Shown here: piece after piece, positions 8,441 to 17,582 of the stretch
How the letters are laid out: every line of letters begins with the position of its first letter
Position numbering within the stretch: position 1 is the first letter of the stretch
Source of the DNA: Pseudomonadota bacterium
Lineage (GTDB): Bacteria > Desulfobacterota > Desulfobacteria > Desulfobacterales > JAHIVH01
Direction: 5' to 3'
DNA: 64,000 bases
NCBI GenBank assembly: GCA_018816735.1
Contig: JAHIVH010000116.1
Span: 1-64,000, forward strand
Translations under genes and position numbers: made by a program
The notes under the pieces: generated by a model
The model's database searches: none
Seen by the model: only the letters and a program-made list of their open reading frames with translations
Told to the model about the DNA's origin: nothing

Positions 8441-10702
8441 ATGGCAAAAGAATCTGCACCAAAACACAAAACAACCAAGCTTGCAAAGACAAAACAAATG
8501 AAAGCCCTGATTGCCAAGGGTAAAAAAAACGGGTCATTAACTGTGGACGATATTAATGATGCATTGCCGGACAATGTGGCTTCATCTGAAAATATTGATG
8601 ATATTATCATCTTAATGGAAGAGTTGAATATTGAGGTAGTAGACACAAACAGGAATAAAAAGAAAGCAAAGAAAACCTTGAAAACATCAAAAAATGTCAA
8701 GGCAAAGGCTGAAAAAAAACCGGCACCAAAGGAAAAAAGCAAGATAGTAACCGCCAAGAAGGAAACGGAAACCGGGAAAAAAACAAACAAGGCAAAAGTC
8801 ACAGCCAAGATCAAAAAAAGCGCCTCTGCCAAAAATGCGAAAAAAACACCTGCAGCCCAAAAAAGTGCCGTACAATCCAAAGCAAAACCAAATGTTGCTG
8901 AAACAAAATCCAAAACTGCAAAACCAGCAAAAAAGGCTAAAACCCAGAAAATTAAACCCAAAAAACCAGAAAAAGACCTGGATTTAAAAAATAAACCGGA
9001 TGAGATCGAAATGGGAGTGGATACAGATACCGATATGGATAATGACGTTGAAAAACAAGTCGATGATAACAATTTCAACGAAAAAGACGATGATATGGTC
9101 AAGGTCGTTGAAACAGATGAGGACTTGCCCGAACTGGTCGCTGATACCGATTCGGATGATGACACAGATGAATTTGAAGGGCCTGTGAAAAAACTTAAAA
9201 GCGCTGAGCTGACACCTGAGTTTGGCAGTGTGACTGATCCTGTAAAAATGTATCTGCGTGAAATGGGGCTGGTTACGCTGCTGAGCAGAGAAGGTGAAAT
9301 CGAAATCGCCAAAAAAATTGAACTCGGTGAACAGGAAATCTTAAGAGCCATGCTGGACACAACCATTACTGTGGACAGCATCATCAGTCTGGCCAACGAT
9401 ATTGGTACCGGACGTTTAAGGCCCAAGCATGTGTTAAGGGATATTGACGAAGGTGACACGATTGTTGATGAAACCGTTCAGATAGATAAGTTTCTCGAAA
9501 TGATCACAATTGTTAAGGAATGCGCCGAAAACAATATCCAAATACGGGAAAATCTTTATGCTTCAAAACTCAACGCAACGGAAAAACGAAAAGTCAAACG
9601 TAATCTTTCTCAGAACACCGATAAGATGTTTGATGCTTTGAAAGACTGGCGATTTGAATCAAATATCATCGATAAAATTGATGACAAAATCCGGTTCCAG
9701 ATTGAATGGTTTGACGCCATGACCGAAATGATTCAGAGATGTGCAGATTCTTTTGGTTCATCTGTAAAAGAATATCGGGATGCCTTAAGCACAGACAAGA
9801 AATTTTTAAAATGGTCTAAAAAGAAAAATTCGGTGGATGAAAGCAAACTGGCTTTGTTGTATCCCGACTTCAAAAATATAGTCGATCAGGTTGCCGAACG
9901 TGAACAGGAATTAAAATCAGATTGCCATGGATTGAAAAAGATTATTTCAGCTTCTGATGAAGGCCGATTCAGAACAAAAATGGCAAAGAGTGAACTGATC
10001 AGAGCGAATTTGAGATTGGTTGTAAGTATTGCCAAAAAATATACCAATCGAGGACTTCAATTCCTGGATCTGATTCAGGAAGGCAACATCGGATTGATGA
10101 AAGCGGTCGATAAATTCGAATATCGTCGAGGCTACAAATTCAGCACCTATGCCACATGGTGGATCAGGCAGGCGATTACGCGGGCAATAGCCGATCAGGC
10201 GAGAACTATAAGAATCCCCGTTCATATGATCGAAACGATTAACAAACTGATTAGGACTTCACGTTACCTGGTTCAGGAACTTGGCCGTGAACCCACGCCT
10301 GAAGAAATTGCCCAGAAAATGGAAATTCCGCTGGATAAAGTGAGGCGTGTTCTGAAAATTGCACGAGAACCGATTTCTCTTGAGACGCCCATAGGAGAGG
10401 AAGAAGATAGCCATCTCGGTGATTTTATTGAAGACAAAAAATTCATGCTGCCGACAGATGCAGCTATCAGCATGAATCTGGCGGAACAGACAAGAAAAGT
10501 ACTTGCCACCTTGACACCTAGAGAAGAAAAAGTGTTAAGAATGCGATTTGGCATTGGTGAAAAAGCAGATCACACCCTGGAAGAGGTAGGTAAGGATTTT
10601 GCTGTAACCCGTGAGCGCATCAGGCAGATTGAAGCAAAAGCATTGAGAAAGCTGAGGCACCCGACCCGGAGCAAAAAACTGAAAAGTTTTATTGAAATAT
10701 AA
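8441..10702 (+). CDS. rpoD: Primary sigma factor sigma-70
   Basis: The 753-residue primary sigma factor directs RNA polymerase to housekeeping promoters. Domains in order: region 1.1 (about 20-70), a very long linker (about 70-250), region 1.2 from about 264 ([11 protein letters not shown]), a non-conserved region (about 295-480), regions 2.1-2.4 from about 515 ([20 protein letters not shown]; the [13 protein letters not shown] -10 recognition helix), region 3, and region 4 with the helix-turn-helix ending [18 protein letters not shown]. The linker is unusual: first extremely Lys/Ala rich like histone H1 tails, then strongly Asp/Glu rich. It begins at ATG after GGAGG and is co-transcribed with dnaG. 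The E. coli protein is about 140 residues shorter. Confidence 0.97.
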   Translation: MAKESAPKHKTTKLAKTKQMKALIAKGKKNGSLTVDDINDALPDNVASSENIDDIIILMEELNIEVVDTNRNKKKAKKTLKTSKNVKAKAEKKPAPKEKSKIVTAKKETETGKKTNKAKVTAKIKKSASAKNAKKTPAAQKSAVQSKAKPNVAETKSKTAKPAKKAKTQKIKPKKPEKDLDLKNKPDEIEMGVDTDTDMDNDVEKQVDDNNFNEKDDDMVKVVETDEDLPELVADTDSDDDTDEFEGPVKKLKSAELTPEFGSVTDPVKMYLREMGLVTLLSREGEIEIAKKIELGEQEILRAMLDTTITVDSIISLANDIGTGRLRPKHVLRDIDEGDTIVDETVQIDKFLEMITIVKECAENNIQIRENLYASKLNATEKRKVKRNLSQNTDKMFDALKDWRFESNIIDKIDDKIRFQIEWFDAMTEMIQRCADSFGSSVKEYRDALSTDKKFLKWSKKKNSVDESKLALLYPDFKNIVDQVAEREQELKSDCHGLKKIISASDEGRFRTKMAKSELIRANLRLVVSIAKKYTNRGLQFLDLIQEGNIGLMKAVDKFEYRRGYKFSTYATWWIRQAITRAIADQARTIRIPVHMIETINKLIRTSRYLVQELGREPTPEEIAQKMEIPLDKVRRVLKIAREPISLETPIGEEEDSHLGDFIEDKKFMLPTDAAISMNLAEQTRKVLATLTPREEKVLRMRFGIGEKADHTLEEVGKDFAVTRERIRQIEAKALRKLRHPTRSKKLKSFIEI

Positions 10703-10705
10703 GCC

Positions 10706-10734
10706 TTGACAAAAGAAATTTCAGGAGCTAAATA
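10706..10734 (+). promoter_or_regulatory. Putative promoter of the tRNA gene
   Basis: Perfect TTGACA at 10706-10711 with TAAATA 17 bases downstream; transcription would start about ten bases before the mature tRNA. The site begins four bases after the rpoD stop codon. Confidence 0.5.
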
Positions 10735-10748
10735 GCGTAAGTTTGCTC

Positions 10749-10824
10749 GGGCCCATAGCTCAGTTGGAAGAGCCACCGGCTCATAACCGGTAGGTCCCTG
10801 GTTCGAACCCAGGTGGGCCCACCA
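10749..10824 (+). tRNA. tRNA with CAU anticodon (Met or lysidine-Ile2)
   Basis: The 76-base cloverleaf has a 7-bp acceptor stem GGGCCCA/TGGGCCC, D arm with AGCTCAGTTGG, an anticodon stem ACCGG/CCGGT around loop CTCATAA (anticodon CAT), a T arm with GGTTCGAACCC, discriminator A and encoded CCA. The first acceptor pair is G-C, so it is not a typical initiator tRNA, which carries a 1:72 mismatch. Elongator Met and tRNA-Ile2 (CAU modified to lysidine) cannot be separated by eye; the loop CTCATAA occurs in both. Confidence 0.93.
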
Positions 10825-10906
10825 GAGTGATAACAGATTTTTTAAGCGTTTACTGGAATGTTATGAAACTTTTAACAAAACGGGAACGAGTAATCATAAA
10901 ATGACC

Positions 10907-10937
10907 AAAGGCGTGGTTGAACAAACCACGCCTTTTT
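10907..10937 (+). terminator. Intrinsic terminator after rpoD/tRNA
   Basis: A strong perfect stem AAAGGCGTGGTT / AACCACGCCTTT with a 5-base loop, followed by TTTTTAATTTTTG. It closes the dnaG-rpoD-tRNA block about 80 bases after the tRNA. The A run on the other side could let it work on the minus strand as well. Confidence 0.9.
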
Positions 10938-11069
10938 AATTTTTGTCAATTGGCTCGATTGAGTTGAAATGATTTTGTACCGAAAAATTTTTATTATCTG
11001 TGGGATGGTACCCGGAAATCCTAAAAAACATGCCTTGATTGTTGTCGTTTTGAAAAAAGGAGGTTTTTT

Positions 11070-12194
11070 TTGGATATAACCGTATCCCACCTGATCCGGA
11101 TCATGAATGAGATAGCGCCTCCGTTTCTTTCAGAATCTTGGGACAATTCAGGACTTCAGGTGGGCGACAGGAACTGGACAGTAAAAAAAATATGTTTGGC
11201 ACTGGATGCAACAACAGATGTTGTCGAAAGAGCAGTAAAGGACAACATCGATCTTCTGATCACCCATCATCCCCTGATCTTCAAATCCATCAAAGCCATT
11301 GATTTGCAGACACCACTCGGCCGGATAATCAACCTCTGCCTTAACCACAAACTTGCCGTGTTTTCCGCTCATACCAATTATGACTCAGCAACAGGTGGTG
11401 TAAATGATGCCCTGGCAGAAAAAATTGGCCTGACACGTCTTTTGCCACTATGCCAAACCCGATCAGACAAACCGGAAACGTACAAATTTATTGTCTACGT
11501 TCCCAAAGATTACAAAGATCAGATACTTGAATCCCTTTTTCAATCCGGGTGCGGCAATATTGGCAACTATTCCAGTTGTTCATTTTCTGTTGAAGGAACC
11601 GGCACATTTAAACCCGGAGAAACATCAAATCCTTCCACTGGAAGTAAAGGCATGCTGAATCATGTAGAAGAAGTCAGAATAGAAGCGGTCATCGAGAAAG
11701 ACAAAATCGCACAAACCATTTTAAATGTAAATAAGGTTCATCCTTATGAAACCGTTGCCTATGACATCTATCCTCTCGTGCCTGATATGTCTGGTGAAGG
11801 ATTGGGAAGAATAGGTGAGCTTCCGCAAACCATTTCGTTTCAATCATTTGTATCAACAATAAAAGCCAATCTGAATATCAAAACCGTTAAAACAGCCGGT
11901 CCGATGAATCAACAAATTAGAAAGGTAGTGGTTTGTTCCGGAAGCGGCGGCAGTCTTATTGACAGATTTTTTCAGTCAGGAGCGGATTGTTATGTGAGTG
12001 GCGATCTTCACTATCATGATGCGAAACTGATAGCGGAAAATGGCAAGACCATGATTGACATCGGACATTTTTCCTCTGAACATATGGTTCTCGATGTTTT
12101 AAAACATAAGCTCCTTAACGGCATGACTGAAAAAAAAATAAATATAGATATTACATGCAGTGATCTTGAAAAGGATCCGTTCCATTACATGTAA
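11070..12194 (+). CDS. Nif3/DUF34-family dinuclear metal protein with PII-like insert
   Basis: The 374-residue protein belongs to the Nif3-like family (GTP cyclohydrolase I type 2/NIF3), which forms hexameric toroids with a dinuclear metal site. Metal ligands are visible at LLITHHPLIF (about 66-70), HTNYDSATGG (about 103) and the C-terminal GDLHYHDA and DIGHFSSEH. The extra region about residues 125-240, with VYVPKDYKDQI and VHPYETVAYDIYPL, is the YqfO-type PII-like insertion. The start is TTG, supported by AAAGGAGG six bases upstream. Molecular function of the family is unsettled. In this order (Nif3, zinc-ribbon coiled coil, rnpB) it is probably co-transcribed with the next gene. Confidence 0.88.
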   Translation: MDITVSHLIRIMNEIAPPFLSESWDNSGLQVGDRNWTVKKICLALDATTDVVERAVKDNIDLLITHHPLIFKSIKAIDLQTPLGRIINLCLNHKLAVFSAHTNYDSATGGVNDALAEKIGLTRLLPLCQTRSDKPETYKFIVYVPKDYKDQILESLFQSGCGNIGNYSSCSFSVEGTGTFKPGETSNPSTGSKGMLNHVEEVRIEAVIEKDKIAQTILNVNKVHPYETVAYDIYPLVPDMSGEGLGRIGELPQTISFQSFVSTIKANLNIKTVKTAGPMNQQIRKVVVCSGSGGSLIDRFFQSGADCYVSGDLHYHDAKLIAENGKTMIDIGHFSSEHMVLDVLKHKLLNGMTEKKINIDITCSDLEKDPFHYM

Positions 12195-12226
12195 AATGAT
12201 TGAACAATAATAATTTAAGATGGAAA

Positions 12227-12967
12227 ATGGATATGCAGGAAATTACACAGGAGCAGATGGACATTCTGATCGATCTGCAAAAAATCGAAACAGAATCTTT
12301 TCGGATAAAAAAAATTATCAGTAGTGTTGATGAAAAGGTGTCTGCATTGAACTCAAGACTTACGAGTTTTTGCAAAATGATCGCCGAAAAAGAATTCGTA
12401 TTGAAGGAGATGAAAGACCGGTATCAGATATTTGAATCCGAGTTAAATGAGAGGACTGCCCGGATTCAGAAAAGTAGAGAAACCCTGAAAGGTGTATCTA
12501 CGCATAAAGAATATCAGGTACTGTCACGTGAGATAGACGACAATGTCAATCAGAACAAAAAAATTGAAGACGTGATGATTCATGACCTTGAGTTGATCGA
12601 AGCGGCCGAAAAAGAGCTGAGTGAGAGAAAGGCTGAGTACGCACAGATGGAATCTCAAACCAAGTCTGAAATTGAAGATATTGAGAGCGAATCCATCGAA
12701 GAGAAACAGCAGCTTGATATAATTGATCTGAAAAAACAGGAAATTACACCTCTTGTTCGTCCGAAACTTCTTGCAAAATTTAATAAAATCCTTAATATTG
12801 CTGGTGGATTGGCAATAGTTCCCGTTGAAAATGGCACGTGCAAAGGATGCAATATCAATCTGCCGCCCCAGAAATATATCGAATTGCAGCGCGGTGGCAT
12901 ATTAGAGTATTGCCAGCAGTGCCATCGGATTATTTATCATAAAGCGCCAGAGGAAACAGAAACTTAA
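12227..12967 (+). CDS. Coiled-coil protein with C4 zinc ribbon
   Basis: The 246-residue product has a long antiparallel coiled coil (about residues 10-185, heptads rich in Glu, Lys and Ile) and ends in a four-cysteine zinc ribbon: CKGC at about 204 and CQQC about 25 residues later, with an IxLPPQKY segment between. This is the architecture of the CT398-like (C4-type zinc ribbon) family, whose role is not settled; nucleic-acid or secretion-system scaffolding has been proposed for relatives. ATG at 12227 was taken; a TTG 27 bases upstream and an ATG at 12233 are alternatives, and none has a strong ribosome binding site. It lies 5 bp after Nif3 in the extended form, implying an operon. Confidence 0.8.
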   Translation: MDMQEITQEQMDILIDLQKIETESFRIKKIISSVDEKVSALNSRLTSFCKMIAEKEFVLKEMKDRYQIFESELNERTARIQKSRETLKGVSTHKEYQVLSREIDDNVNQNKKIEDVMIHDLELIEAAEKELSERKAEYAQMESQTKSEIEDIESESIEEKQQLDIIDLKKQEITPLVRPKLLAKFNKILNIAGGLAIVPVENGTCKGCNINLPPQKYIELQRGGILEYCQQCHRIIYHKAPEETET

Positions 12968-13000
12968 TGACATTCTGACGTTTAACCAGAATTTTAATAT

Positions 13001-13462
<462 letters not shown>

Positions 13463-13489
13463 TTTTTATTGAAATGATAGAAATCAAAT

Positions 13490-14800
13490 ATGAATGAACA
13501 ATTTTCGGACATTTCTTTTTCAAAAAAAGTAGATATCTATTCAGAAGATTTTTTAAAATGCTGCGTATATATCAAGAGTTTTGGTATTAATACAGACAAC
13601 TTTATTTTTACCAAGAAGCTCTACTCCATGCTGATTGCAAACTCCCAACTCCTTGAAGACTTTCTGGATTTTCACGGTGCCAAAAACAACAAAAACTGGT
13701 TTTTCTATCGGGAGCTTACTGCTGCAATCAGACATATCAGTCTTGCCGGATATTCCCAACAGCATATTTCAAACAGACTGCTTTTTTATGATCTTGATGA
13801 TATAGATGATTTCCAGATGGAAGGTGAAAATGCCACCCGTTTTATCACCTATACACTCATGAAACTTGCACCTGTGATTGTCGCTGAAGCGCAACAGCTG
13901 CAAATCACCATTCCAAAAGCCAATTACACCCAGCATTGTTTCCCTGGGGTATTATCCGGAGAAATGCTTGAGTTTGATATTGATGATGAAAATATCGATC
14001 AGCAGGAAAAAAATATCGTTAAAATTGCCAGTGAATTCCTTAAAGTCGCCAAAGACCTTGATCAGTTTGGCATTTATCAGAAATGCTCCAATGACGAAAT
14101 CCAGCAAATGGTTCCGCTTAAGGTCAATGAGGTGGAGATAAGGCGTTTTGAAATGCTGGTTCACAACCTTCAATCGTCATTTGATTCCTATGTGATTCAT
14201 GGCGGCTATAGATACGGGAACCGGAAATTAAAACAACTGAGGGGGCATTTTTCTGTTGTATTTCATTTACTCCAGATCATCGGTCGGCTGCTTCATTTCT
14301 ACGAACGTCATATCCATGAAGTTGGATATAAAGAAATCTGTATCAACGTAAAGAATAAGCTGGTTCAGCATATCGATCCCGATCAAATGATGGATGTAGC
14401 CATAAATTATGGCCTTTATTATGCCTATAAATTTCTTACCGATGGTAAAAATCTGGCAAAGGAAATTTTAAACCAGTATATCGAGAGAGGGTCCATCTGT
14501 GTTGGTATACCTGTTACCAGGGGATTTCATGCACGACCCAGTCTGATGGTTGCAAAAATTGTGGAACATTACGGCGGCCAGGTAGAGATGTGCATCGGGG
14601 GGGACCGGTTTGATGCGAGCAGTGTCCTTGATATCCAATGGGCAGGAGGGAAAATTCAAAAAGAGAACATTACCCAGGTTGTATTTGAAGGCGATGTAAG
14701 AGCGATAAGTGATATCAAGATTCTGGCAAGCGTTAATTATGGTGAAGATTCAATGGGAAAGGGAATACCCCTGCCGGACTCATTAAAATATTTGAGGTAA
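13490..14800 (+). CDS. Large protein with C-terminal HPr domain
   Basis: The 436-residue product ends in an HPr-like domain (about 333-425) with the phospho-acceptor motif RGFHARPS (His347) and a DASSVLDIQ segment aligned with the regulatory-serine loop of HPr. The preceding 330 residues are helical, contain no family I recognise, and include acidic stretches and several HxxH-like pairs. Such a fusion suggests a phosphorelay or PTS-regulatory role rather than sugar uptake; no PTS permease or EI gene is nearby. ATG start; the gene lies 27 bases after rnpB and 6 bases before ispD, so it may be transcribed with ispD. HPr assignment is firm, function unknown. Confidence 0.75.
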   Translation: MNEQFSDISFSKKVDIYSEDFLKCCVYIKSFGINTDNFIFTKKLYSMLIANSQLLEDFLDFHGAKNNKNWFFYRELTAAIRHISLAGYSQQHISNRLLFYDLDDIDDFQMEGENATRFITYTLMKLAPVIVAEAQQLQITIPKANYTQHCFPGVLSGEMLEFDIDDENIDQQEKNIVKIASEFLKVAKDLDQFGIYQKCSNDEIQQMVPLKVNEVEIRRFEMLVHNLQSSFDSYVIHGGYRYGNRKLKQLRGHFSVVFHLLQIIGRLLHFYERHIHEVGYKEICINVKNKLVQHIDPDQMMDVAINYGLYYAYKFLTDGKNLAKEILNQYIERGSICVGIPVTRGFHARPSLMVAKIVEHYGGQVEMCIGGDRFDASSVLDIQWAGGKIQKENITQVVFEGDVRAISDIKILASVNYGEDSMGKGIPLPDSLKYLR

Positions 14801-14806
14801 ACGACT

Positions 14807-15499
14807 ATGAATACAGCCATCATTGCCGCAGGCGGTAAAGGTGTCAGGATGAATGCGGATATTCGAAAGCAGTATCTCGTGCTTGATCATATTCCGATTC
14901 TGACCCGTTCTGTTTTTCCGTTTGACATGTGTACCCTGATTGACAGAATAATTATTACGGTTCCTGAAGAAGATTTGAATTACTGCCGTCATAATATCAT
15001 TGCGCCGTATTCGTTTAGCAAGAAAATTGAAATTGTAAAAGGCGGTTCTGAACGTCAGGAGTCTGTTTTTGAAGGCCTGAAAGCAGCGGCCTCCTCCGAT
15101 ATAGTCGTTATCCATGATGGCGTAAGGCCATTTGTCACTCCTGACATGATTGAAACCTGTATCAGAGAAACAGGAAGATACGGTGCGGCGATCTTCGCAA
15201 TGCCCGCATTCGATACATTGAAACAGGCAAACGGGAAAAACCAGATTATCGGCACCATCGATCGAAAACGAATCTGGATGGCCCAGACCCCCCAATGTTT
15301 TGACTATCAACTCATCATGGAAGCGCATAAAACGGCAAAAAAAAATGGCATCATCGGAACAGATGACGCTTCACTTGTGGAAAAAATAGGCAGGCAGGTT
15401 TTCATCGTTGAAGGCACCCGATACAATATGAAAATAACGACACCGGAAGACTTGACGTTGGCCCGGGCAGTTCTACACATCAATAATCAGGAGATTTAG
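14807..15499 (+). CDS. ispD: 2-C-methyl-D-erythritol 4-phosphate cytidylyltransferase
   Basis: IspD joins CTP and methylerythritol 4-phosphate in the non-mevalonate isoprenoid pathway. The 230-residue length is standard. Motifs visible: N-terminal nucleotide loop AIIAAGGKGVRM, the RKQY segment, GGSERQESVFEGL, and VVIHDGVRPFV (metal-binding Asp), then TPQCF and TDDASLVE near the C-terminus. It is monofunctional, with no fused IspF. It starts six bases after the HPr-domain gene and is followed 15 bases later by glpD, so it sits in a mixed housekeeping operon. Confidence 0.96.
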   Translation: MNTAIIAAGGKGVRMNADIRKQYLVLDHIPILTRSVFPFDMCTLIDRIIITVPEEDLNYCRHNIIAPYSFSKKIEIVKGGSERQESVFEGLKAAASSDIVVIHDGVRPFVTPDMIETCIRETGRYGAAIFAMPAFDTLKQANGKNQIIGTIDRKRIWMAQTPQCFDYQLIMEAHKTAKKNGIIGTDDASLVEKIGRQVFIVEGTRYNMKITTPEDLTLARAVLHINNQEI

Positions 15500-15514
15500 A
15501 AGGAGAAAACCGAT

Positions 15515-17074
15515 ATGCGCGATGAATTCATCAGTCAGCTCAATGATCCGTCAAAGGTATGGGATATTGTCATCATAGGCGGTGGTGCAAGCGGTTTGGG
15601 TGCTGCGGTAGAATCCATATCAAGAGGTTACAGTACACTTCTCCTGGAACAACTCGACTTTTCCCAGGGCACATCAAGCAGAAGTACCAAACTGATCCAT
15701 GGCGGTGTCAGATATCTTCAACAGGGAAATATATCACTTGTCATGGAAGCACTGCAGGAAAGAGGCATTCTCCTTAACAATGCGCCACATCTGGTTCATC
15801 ACCAGTCATTTATCGTGCCCAATTACGGATGGTGGGAAGGTCCGTTTTACGGCGTCGGTATGAAACTCTACGATATGCTTGCCGGAAAACTTGGCCTTGA
15901 AAAATCCCAGATGCTTTCCCGGGAAGAAACACTTAAAAAAATTCCTACGGTTGAGCCTGAGGGACTTAAGCGGGGCGTCATGTATTATGATGGCCAGTTC
16001 GATGATGCCAGGCTTGCTGTGACTCTTTTTAAAACAGCAGAAAATTTAGGCGCATCTGTACTGAACTACATGAAAGTGATTGCCCTGATCAAACATGAGA
16101 AAATGATTTGCGGTGTGGTTGCCAAAGATCAGGAAACGGGCATGGATTATGAAATCAAGGCAAAGGCTGTGATCAATGCAACAGGCGTATTTGTCGATTC
16201 TATAATAAAAATGGATCTCAAAGACGCCGAAAGCATGATTGCTCCCAGTCAGGGCGTCCATATTGTGCTGGATAAATCGTTTTTACCCGGAGACAGTGCC
16301 ATCATGGTGCCGCACACGGACGATGGTCGTGTATTGTTTGCCGTTCCCTGGCATGATCGGGTGATTGTAGGAACCACCGATACCATGATAGACGCTGTTA
16401 CCACGGAACCTGTTCCCCTCCCTGAAGAAATTGAATTTCTCCTTTATCATGCAGCGAAATACCTGACCAAAAATCCTGAGAAAAAAGATATTTTAAGCAT
16501 GTTTGCAGGTATCCGGCCCCTGATCCGGTCAGATACTACCCATGAAACATCTTCTCTATCAAGAGACCATCATATCACCATAACGCCTTCCGGTCTTGTC
16601 ACCATCGCTGGCGGGAAATGGACTACCTACCGTAAAATGGGAGAAGATGTGGTAGATAAAGCCTTGATTGTCGCAGGGCTTGATCTCCGTCCCTCCCGTA
16701 CCCGATGGCTGAATCTCTATGGCTGGTCTGCCAATGACAAAGGAAATGAGCCATTCCAGATATATGGCAACCATGCCACCGATCTTAAACGGATGACAAG
16801 GTTGCAACCGGAGCTTGACGAAGCCATTCATCCGAATCTTCCGTATAAAAAAGCGGAGGTGTTGTGGGGAGTCCGGCATGAAATGGCAAGAACAGTCAGG
16901 GATATTCTGGAAAGAAGAACCCGGTCTCTGATCCTTGATGCAAAAGCCAGCATCACCTGTGCACCTGAAGTCGCTTCTATTATGGCAAATGAACTTGGAA
17001 AAGACAAGACCTGGGAGAAAAAGCAGGTTGATGAATTTGTAAAGGATGCCGGAAATTATCTGATGAAAGAATAA
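15515..17074 (+). CDS. glpD: FAD-dependent glycerol-3-phosphate dehydrogenase
   Basis: The 519-residue flavoprotein oxidises sn-glycerol 3-phosphate to dihydroxyacetone phosphate and passes electrons to the quinone pool. It shows the N-terminal dinucleotide-binding loop DIVIIGGGASGLGAA, the family signature SRSTKLIHGGVRYLQQG, and in the C-terminal half GTTDT and AGGKWTTYRKM. The C-terminal accessory domain is present, so it is full length. A strong GAAGGAGAA precedes the ATG. A small membrane protein gene starts one base after its stop, suggesting co-transcription. No glycerol kinase or transporter lies nearby, so it may serve phospholipid turnover. Confidence 0.93.
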   Translation: MRDEFISQLNDPSKVWDIVIIGGGASGLGAAVESISRGYSTLLLEQLDFSQGTSSRSTKLIHGGVRYLQQGNISLVMEALQERGILLNNAPHLVHHQSFIVPNYGWWEGPFYGVGMKLYDMLAGKLGLEKSQMLSREETLKKIPTVEPEGLKRGVMYYDGQFDDARLAVTLFKTAENLGASVLNYMKVIALIKHEKMICGVVAKDQETGMDYEIKAKAVINATGVFVDSIIKMDLKDAESMIAPSQGVHIVLDKSFLPGDSAIMVPHTDDGRVLFAVPWHDRVIVGTTDTMIDAVTTEPVPLPEEIEFLLYHAAKYLTKNPEKKDILSMFAGIRPLIRSDTTHETSSLSRDHHITITPSGLVTIAGGKWTTYRKMGEDVVDKALIVAGLDLRPSRTRWLNLYGWSANDKGNEPFQIYGNHATDLKRMTRLQPELDEAIHPNLPYKKAEVLWGVRHEMARTVRDILERRTRSLILDAKASITCAPEVASIMANELGKDKTWEKKQVDEFVKDAGNYLMKE

Positions 17075-17075
17075 T

Positions 17076-17582
17076 ATGGCCTCAGGCTCTATCTGCCACC
17101 ATGAACCCTTAAGCGCATGCATGGAAATGAACAAAAAATTTGACAAATTGAAACCTGCCATCGATAAACGGGTATTGCTCTTCCTGGCTGGATTGATGTG
17201 GCTTGGCGTGGGAGCCATGCTTTTATCCCTTTCGTTTTCATGGCTCAATGAATTTCATGTTCACCATTCATTTCTGTACGTCGGCATAGGTGTAGTTGGT
17301 GCATTGGTTATTCATCATTTTGGTTTTTTAAAAATAGTGGACAAAAATCTGGACCGGATTCTACCGATGGAAGGGAAAAGATGTATATTTTCCTTTATGA
17401 GCTGGAAAAGTTATATCATGGTTTTTATCATGATCAGCATGGGGGTGCTTTTTCGGCATTCCCCCATCCCAAAACCATACCTCTCCGTACTTTATACGGG
17501 TATAGGCCTCGCACTGATGCTTTCAAGCATCAGGTATCTGAGAGTCCTTGTCATTCAAATCAGAAACCAAAAAACAGTTTAG
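17076..17582 (+). CDS. Small four-helix membrane protein
   Basis: The 168-residue product has four hydrophobic helices (about 33-55, 67-85, 108-128, 136-155) separated by short charged loops, with HVHHSF in the first loop. No family recognised. The first ATG immediately follows glpD, but its ribosome site is weak; ATGs at 17121 and 17127 are plausible shorter starts that would remove the cysteine-containing leader. The 3' end overlaps the convergent aldehyde dehydrogenase by four bases. Its coupling to glpD is the only functional hint. Confidence 0.65.
   Translation: MASGSICHHEPLSACMEMNKKFDKLKPAIDKRVLLFLAGLMWLGVGAMLLSLSFSWLNEFHVHHSFLYVGIGVVGALVIHHFGFLKIVDKNLDRILPMEGKRCIFSFMSWKSYIMVFIMISMGVLFRHSPIPKPYLSVLYTGIGLALMLSSIRYLRVLVIQIRNQKTV

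Noticed and set aside
8344-9459. 371-codon minus-strand frame opposite rpoD, Ser/Phe rich
   Set aside because: Antisense image of the Lys/Ala-rich sigma linker; its composition follows from AAA/AAG/GCA codons and it has no ribosome site or known domain.
10749-10824. Initiator tRNA interpretation of the CAU tRNA
   Set aside because: The 1:72 pair is G-C and the anticodon stem lacks the GGG/CCC run typical of initiator tRNA.
14783-15328. 181-codon minus-strand frame opposite ispD
   Set aside because: Antisense to a well-recognised enzyme; no start signal.
16559-17248. 229-codon minus-strand frame opposite glpD
   Set aside because: Antisense, without domain-like sequence.
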